From Bolinopsis microptera (lineage: Eukaryota > Ctenophora > Tentaculata > Lobata > Bolinopsidae): a DNA stretch of 64,000 nt. The DNA lies in assembly GCF_026151205.1 (NCBI RefSeq), contig NC_087083.1:2802536-2866535 (forward strand), in the 5' to 3' direction. Shown here piece after piece: positions 60,964 to 64,000 of the stretch. The position numbers and the translations under genes were made by a program. How positions within the stretch are numbered: position 1 is the first letter of the stretch; each line of letters starts with the position of its first letter. Below the pieces are notes generated by a model. It ran no database searches and was not told the origin of the DNA. It worked only from the letters and a program-made list of their open reading frames with translations.

Positions 60964-61133
60964 ACTGTCACCAAGATGTAATTAGATCGAACGCAGAAAT
61001 TAGATCGAACCGGTTCGATTTAGGAATTAGATCGAAGGCGCGGCGCGGCTTTCAATGTATTTGTATATTATGTATCTCGCGCCAGCGTTCGATCTAATTT
61101 CTGCGTTCGATCTGATTACATCTTGGTGACAGT
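60964..61133. repeat. 170-bp foldback element
   Basis: ACTGTCACCAAGATGTAATT through CGCAGAAATTAGATCGAAC on the left is matched by its inverted copy ending TCTTGGTGACAGT on the right (about 48 bp arms, 1-2 mismatches). The loop contains further ATTAGATCGAA units. GATTTCCTAA lies on both sides (near 60954 and 61138). Confidence 0.85.
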
Positions 61134-61499
61134 AACTTTGATTTCCTAAACCTAACCATTATAGGCATAACTTGATACATGTTTCGTATCCCAAATGTCA
61201 TAGATATTATGCCTTCGGCGGCGCGCGCGAAAAGTGGCAGGCAACGTATGTCCAGCTCATAACCAATAAATGGGACCATTTGGAATTTTAGTGATTCTAT
61301 GTTCGTCTCTGCATGTATATCAGGAGATCGAAGAACAATAGTGAGCAGCAGCCTTCGTCTTAACGGGTGATACTCTTAAAATATTTGTTCCAAATATTAG
61401 GACCGTCGACGAGTCCAACTCGGCGCGCGTCCTGGTAGGTTATTATATAAACCTACAACCTTCGTCGAATTCGTGCGCGGTAGGTCTACTCTATAGACC

Positions 61500-61669
61500 C
61501 ATACTATTGTGTCTAATTAGCGGTTAGGTCTCTAAACTCGTAGCAGAATACACGTATTTTTGCCCGTAAGAGCCTCTACTAGTATACTAGTAGAGGCTCT
61601 TACGGGCAAAAATACGTGTATTCTGCTACAAGTTTAGAGACCTAACCGCTAATTAGACACAATAGTATG
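61500..61669. repeat. Near-perfect 170-bp palindrome
   Basis: The centre is between 61584 and 61585 (CTACTAGTATACTAGTAG). Arms of 85 bases are complementary with one mismatch. The right arm is the left terminus of the 61588-62447 element; the left arm is the same terminus in opposite orientation, so two element ends meet head to head. Confidence 0.95.
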
Positions 61670-62447
61670 ATGTCTAAGGATCGATAATATGCTAAGAAGT
61701 ATAAATTTGGCTTTATTAGTCACGTGCTATACCAATGCGCGTTTTAAACTTTGACAGTCTATTACTCTAAGGCAAATAGAGGAATCATATTCATATTTTG
61801 TCAGCAATGAGATCACATTATTTTCTAGTTGGTGTGAAAATATGAGCTAGAACGGACATAATCTCGCTGAGTTATAGCTGTTTGAAATTTATGATGAACG
61901 CGCGGGTGCCAATTGATAACAACTAATTGCTTTTGCGCGTAGTGCGCGTCTAAAATTTGGCAAAAACGCTTGCGGAGTGACAATATTCAAACTTCGATAA
62001 AGTATATGAAGTGGGTACTTCTCAGAAAGGAAAATTTAGGCAAACACGATGTGACTATTTTTGGGTTGATTTAATACAACTGCAAAAAATTATTCAAACT
62101 TCAAGCAAAAAAGTCAAAATTTTTACCACTTTCTTGGATTTTTACCTGTGCTAAAATAGAGGGATTTGATTTATTTTTATACCATCTTGTGCGGCTGTCT
62201 TTTAGCTATCTTTGTGCAAATTTTGCCGACATGCCAACAAAATTAACTTGCTCAAAATATCAAAAAACATGGTTTTTTGGCCTTTTGTTGACCCAAAAAT
62301 CGGTTTTTTGCGATTTTGACCGCGCTAACTCAGTCCAATCATCTTGAAACTACTTTTAATCGATTCTACAGTCAAAAATACGTCTAGTAAGGTGTATCTG
62401 GGGTCCCTAGCGTATCATGCAGACAATGCCCGTAAGAGCCTCTACTA
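61588..62447. mobile_element. 860-bp inverted-repeat DNA element
   Basis: Ends TAGTAGAGGCTCTTACGGGC (left) and its inverted copy (right), with TAC on both sides as a possible 3-bp target duplication. Its right 345 bp match the partial copy at 33668-34012 in reverse. No coding capacity is seen. Family unknown. Confidence 0.8.
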
Positions 62448-64000
62448 TACAACGTGTGTAGGCTATAAACCTATTATATGCTTCTAAAGAAAGCATCACA
62501 AATTGTACTATACCGGCTAGGCAGTAGGCTATACTAAAATTAAAATTGCAATGCAACATTAATATCAAATATGAATAATCGAAATTCATATTCATCATGC
62601 ATACAACCAAATTTTTGTTGAATACTATATAGTTATTTGTCATACGTTGTATGACCCGCCGCGCACGAGTGCGCGGCTCCCCCTGTATCGTAGAAACTCT
62701 ACAGTGAAACGACGATGGGGGTCACGACGTGGTACAAATAGTTATATATATATATGCCAAAAGCCAGAAAAATTGCAAATTTTGCACAAAAAAAGTGCGC
62801 GCGTCGAAACATTTTTAACTGCTGCTTCACTTTTAACTTTAGTACTGTGAACTTGGTGCAATGGTGGATTTGTACATTGTTAATGGACCAAGCCGGCGCG
62901 CGCTACTTCGTAGCACTTAATAAGCATCAGGCTAATATTTCGCGCTACTTCAGACTTCGAAAAAATTTCGATCACGAGTATCGTCCGTCAATGGTAAATA
63001 ACTAAACACTTAAATAAATTTTTACATTTTCAACTTGCTCTAACCAGAGCCCTTTCGCTTGCAGTAGCGCGCGACCGCCGTATATCAGTACAACTACAAG
63101 ATGAACGATAGGAGTGAAAAATAATTAAAGACGGTTTATATAACAACTTTTTCATATTGCCATATTATTATGACAAAGCAATTCGTGGTGCCTTGGCGAC
63201 ATGGAAAGTTGTTCAGCCTCAAAACATTGTGCCCCAAAGCATTCCCAAACAGGGTTAGGCTTAGGGATGAGATTTGATTATGGGGTAATAAATCCGTGAA
63301 TTTAGGGATTTCAACTATCGCTTAAGCTCCAGAAATCCCAGAACAGTACGACGTGAACAGCCTTGTATCACTTAACCACCAAGGAAATAAAGGCAACTGT
63401 ATAATATATTAAGGTCATTATTGTAACGGTATATTACTATTAGAACCAGACAGAAACAAATTGTGAAGGGCCTGAACCCCTCGTTCAGGATATTACAGGC
63501 CCAAGTGCGGGTTATACTCCACATTAAAGATTTAAAGGGGTCACCATATCAACAGCTCATACTAAACAACAGCTCATGCTAAACAACAGCTCATACTAAA
63601 CAAAGGAAATTTCAAGGTTAAAAGTAAGTTGTGGATTTCAGCAAGAGTAACAACTATAACTGTGCACTTCCTGGAACTGGATATAAAACTAAAATCAACA
63701 TTCCTAACACTGGACAGCTAGGCAGGTTCTAGTTCTACACATATTTTTGCAGCGATCGAATCACCCCTAATTCACCTGCAAAGCTGCAAGTAATCTAATT
63801 TCACGGGATCGCCACTCGTTACAGACTCGGAGAGGAACAGTTCCATTATACAAATGACCGTTTAATCTAATATGAATATTCAACCACCCATATCAATAAA
63901 ATCATGCTCGCGAATATACGTACCAAATACTGCAAATATGATTACAATTCAACAAAATACCAAAAATCCGTTAACCGCGATGTTGGAGGGTATCGTTTAC
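62448..64000. other. Repeat-rich tail of the window, no gene recognised
   Basis: Contains a CG-rich patch (62655-62675), a TA microsatellite (62740-62755), the dispersed repeat at 63405-63490, and three copies of ACAGCTCATACTAAACA at 63550-63600. No exon or RNA gene recognised. Confidence 0.45.
63405..63490. repeat. Dispersed repeat, copy 2
   Basis: Matches 11305-11395 (GGTCATTATTGTAACGGTAT, GTGAAGGGCCTGAAC) in the same orientation. Confidence 0.7.

Overview
The window is animal nuclear DNA: AT-rich, with split genes (GT-AG introns, conserved phases), large metazoan families (pinin, phosphatidylinositol 4-kinase beta, alpha-kinase, a kringle protein, a class A GPCR) and many LINE, SINE and DNA-transposon fragments. 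Gene content and the transposase, LINE and integrase types fit a marine invertebrate, perhaps a cnidarian or another early-branching animal. I cannot name the species. One run of 100 Ns (21302-21401) is an assembly gap.

Layout. 1-1500: degraded transposase and a small caspase-like fragment. 3095-11798 (-): an 11-exon gene for a 573-aa multipass membrane protein, reconstructed by joining phase-compatible exons. Its introns hold a 594-bp inverted-repeat element with an 8-bp target duplication, an 8-bp microsatellite, a nested DNA transposon and about 60 copies of a 29-bp satellite that abuts, and carries, the exon 3 splice acceptor. 14656-20465 (-): at least 16 exons of a secreted cysteine-rich protein with many GCC2/GCC3 (ephrin-receptor-like) modules and a C-terminal kringle; the 5' end is lost near a LINE ORF1 and the gap. 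22264-24326 (-): a multi-exon DDE integrase-core gene. 25025-30511 (-): an alpha-kinase gene whose 4.2-kb intron contains a 1.7-kb array of 11-bp repeats and a dead LINE.

30960-43920 is repeat-dominated: a LINE with gag zinc knuckles and endonuclease but no RT, two ORF1-only retroelements, a telomere-like foldback, a SINE inserted in a LINE, and a 2.2-kb inverted-repeat element. 45860-46610 is a 107-bp tandem array. 48487-52186 (+) holds a frameshifted intronless NAT9-like copy, a LINE RT fragment and the PI4KB catalytic gene. 53330-60440 (+) holds the N-terminal exons of pinin and an RS-rich exon that could be its tail. Between them on the opposite strand lie a class A GPCR with a 41-bp intron and an intronless gene whose product starts MGQCC. 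60900-64000 is inverted-repeat elements, including a near-perfect 170-bp palindrome.

The genes have unrelated housekeeping, signalling and extracellular roles; I see no operon or pathway linking them. The novelty is mainly in repeat structure: splice-acceptor-bearing satellite units, ORF1-only LINE derivatives, and arrays read in all frames.
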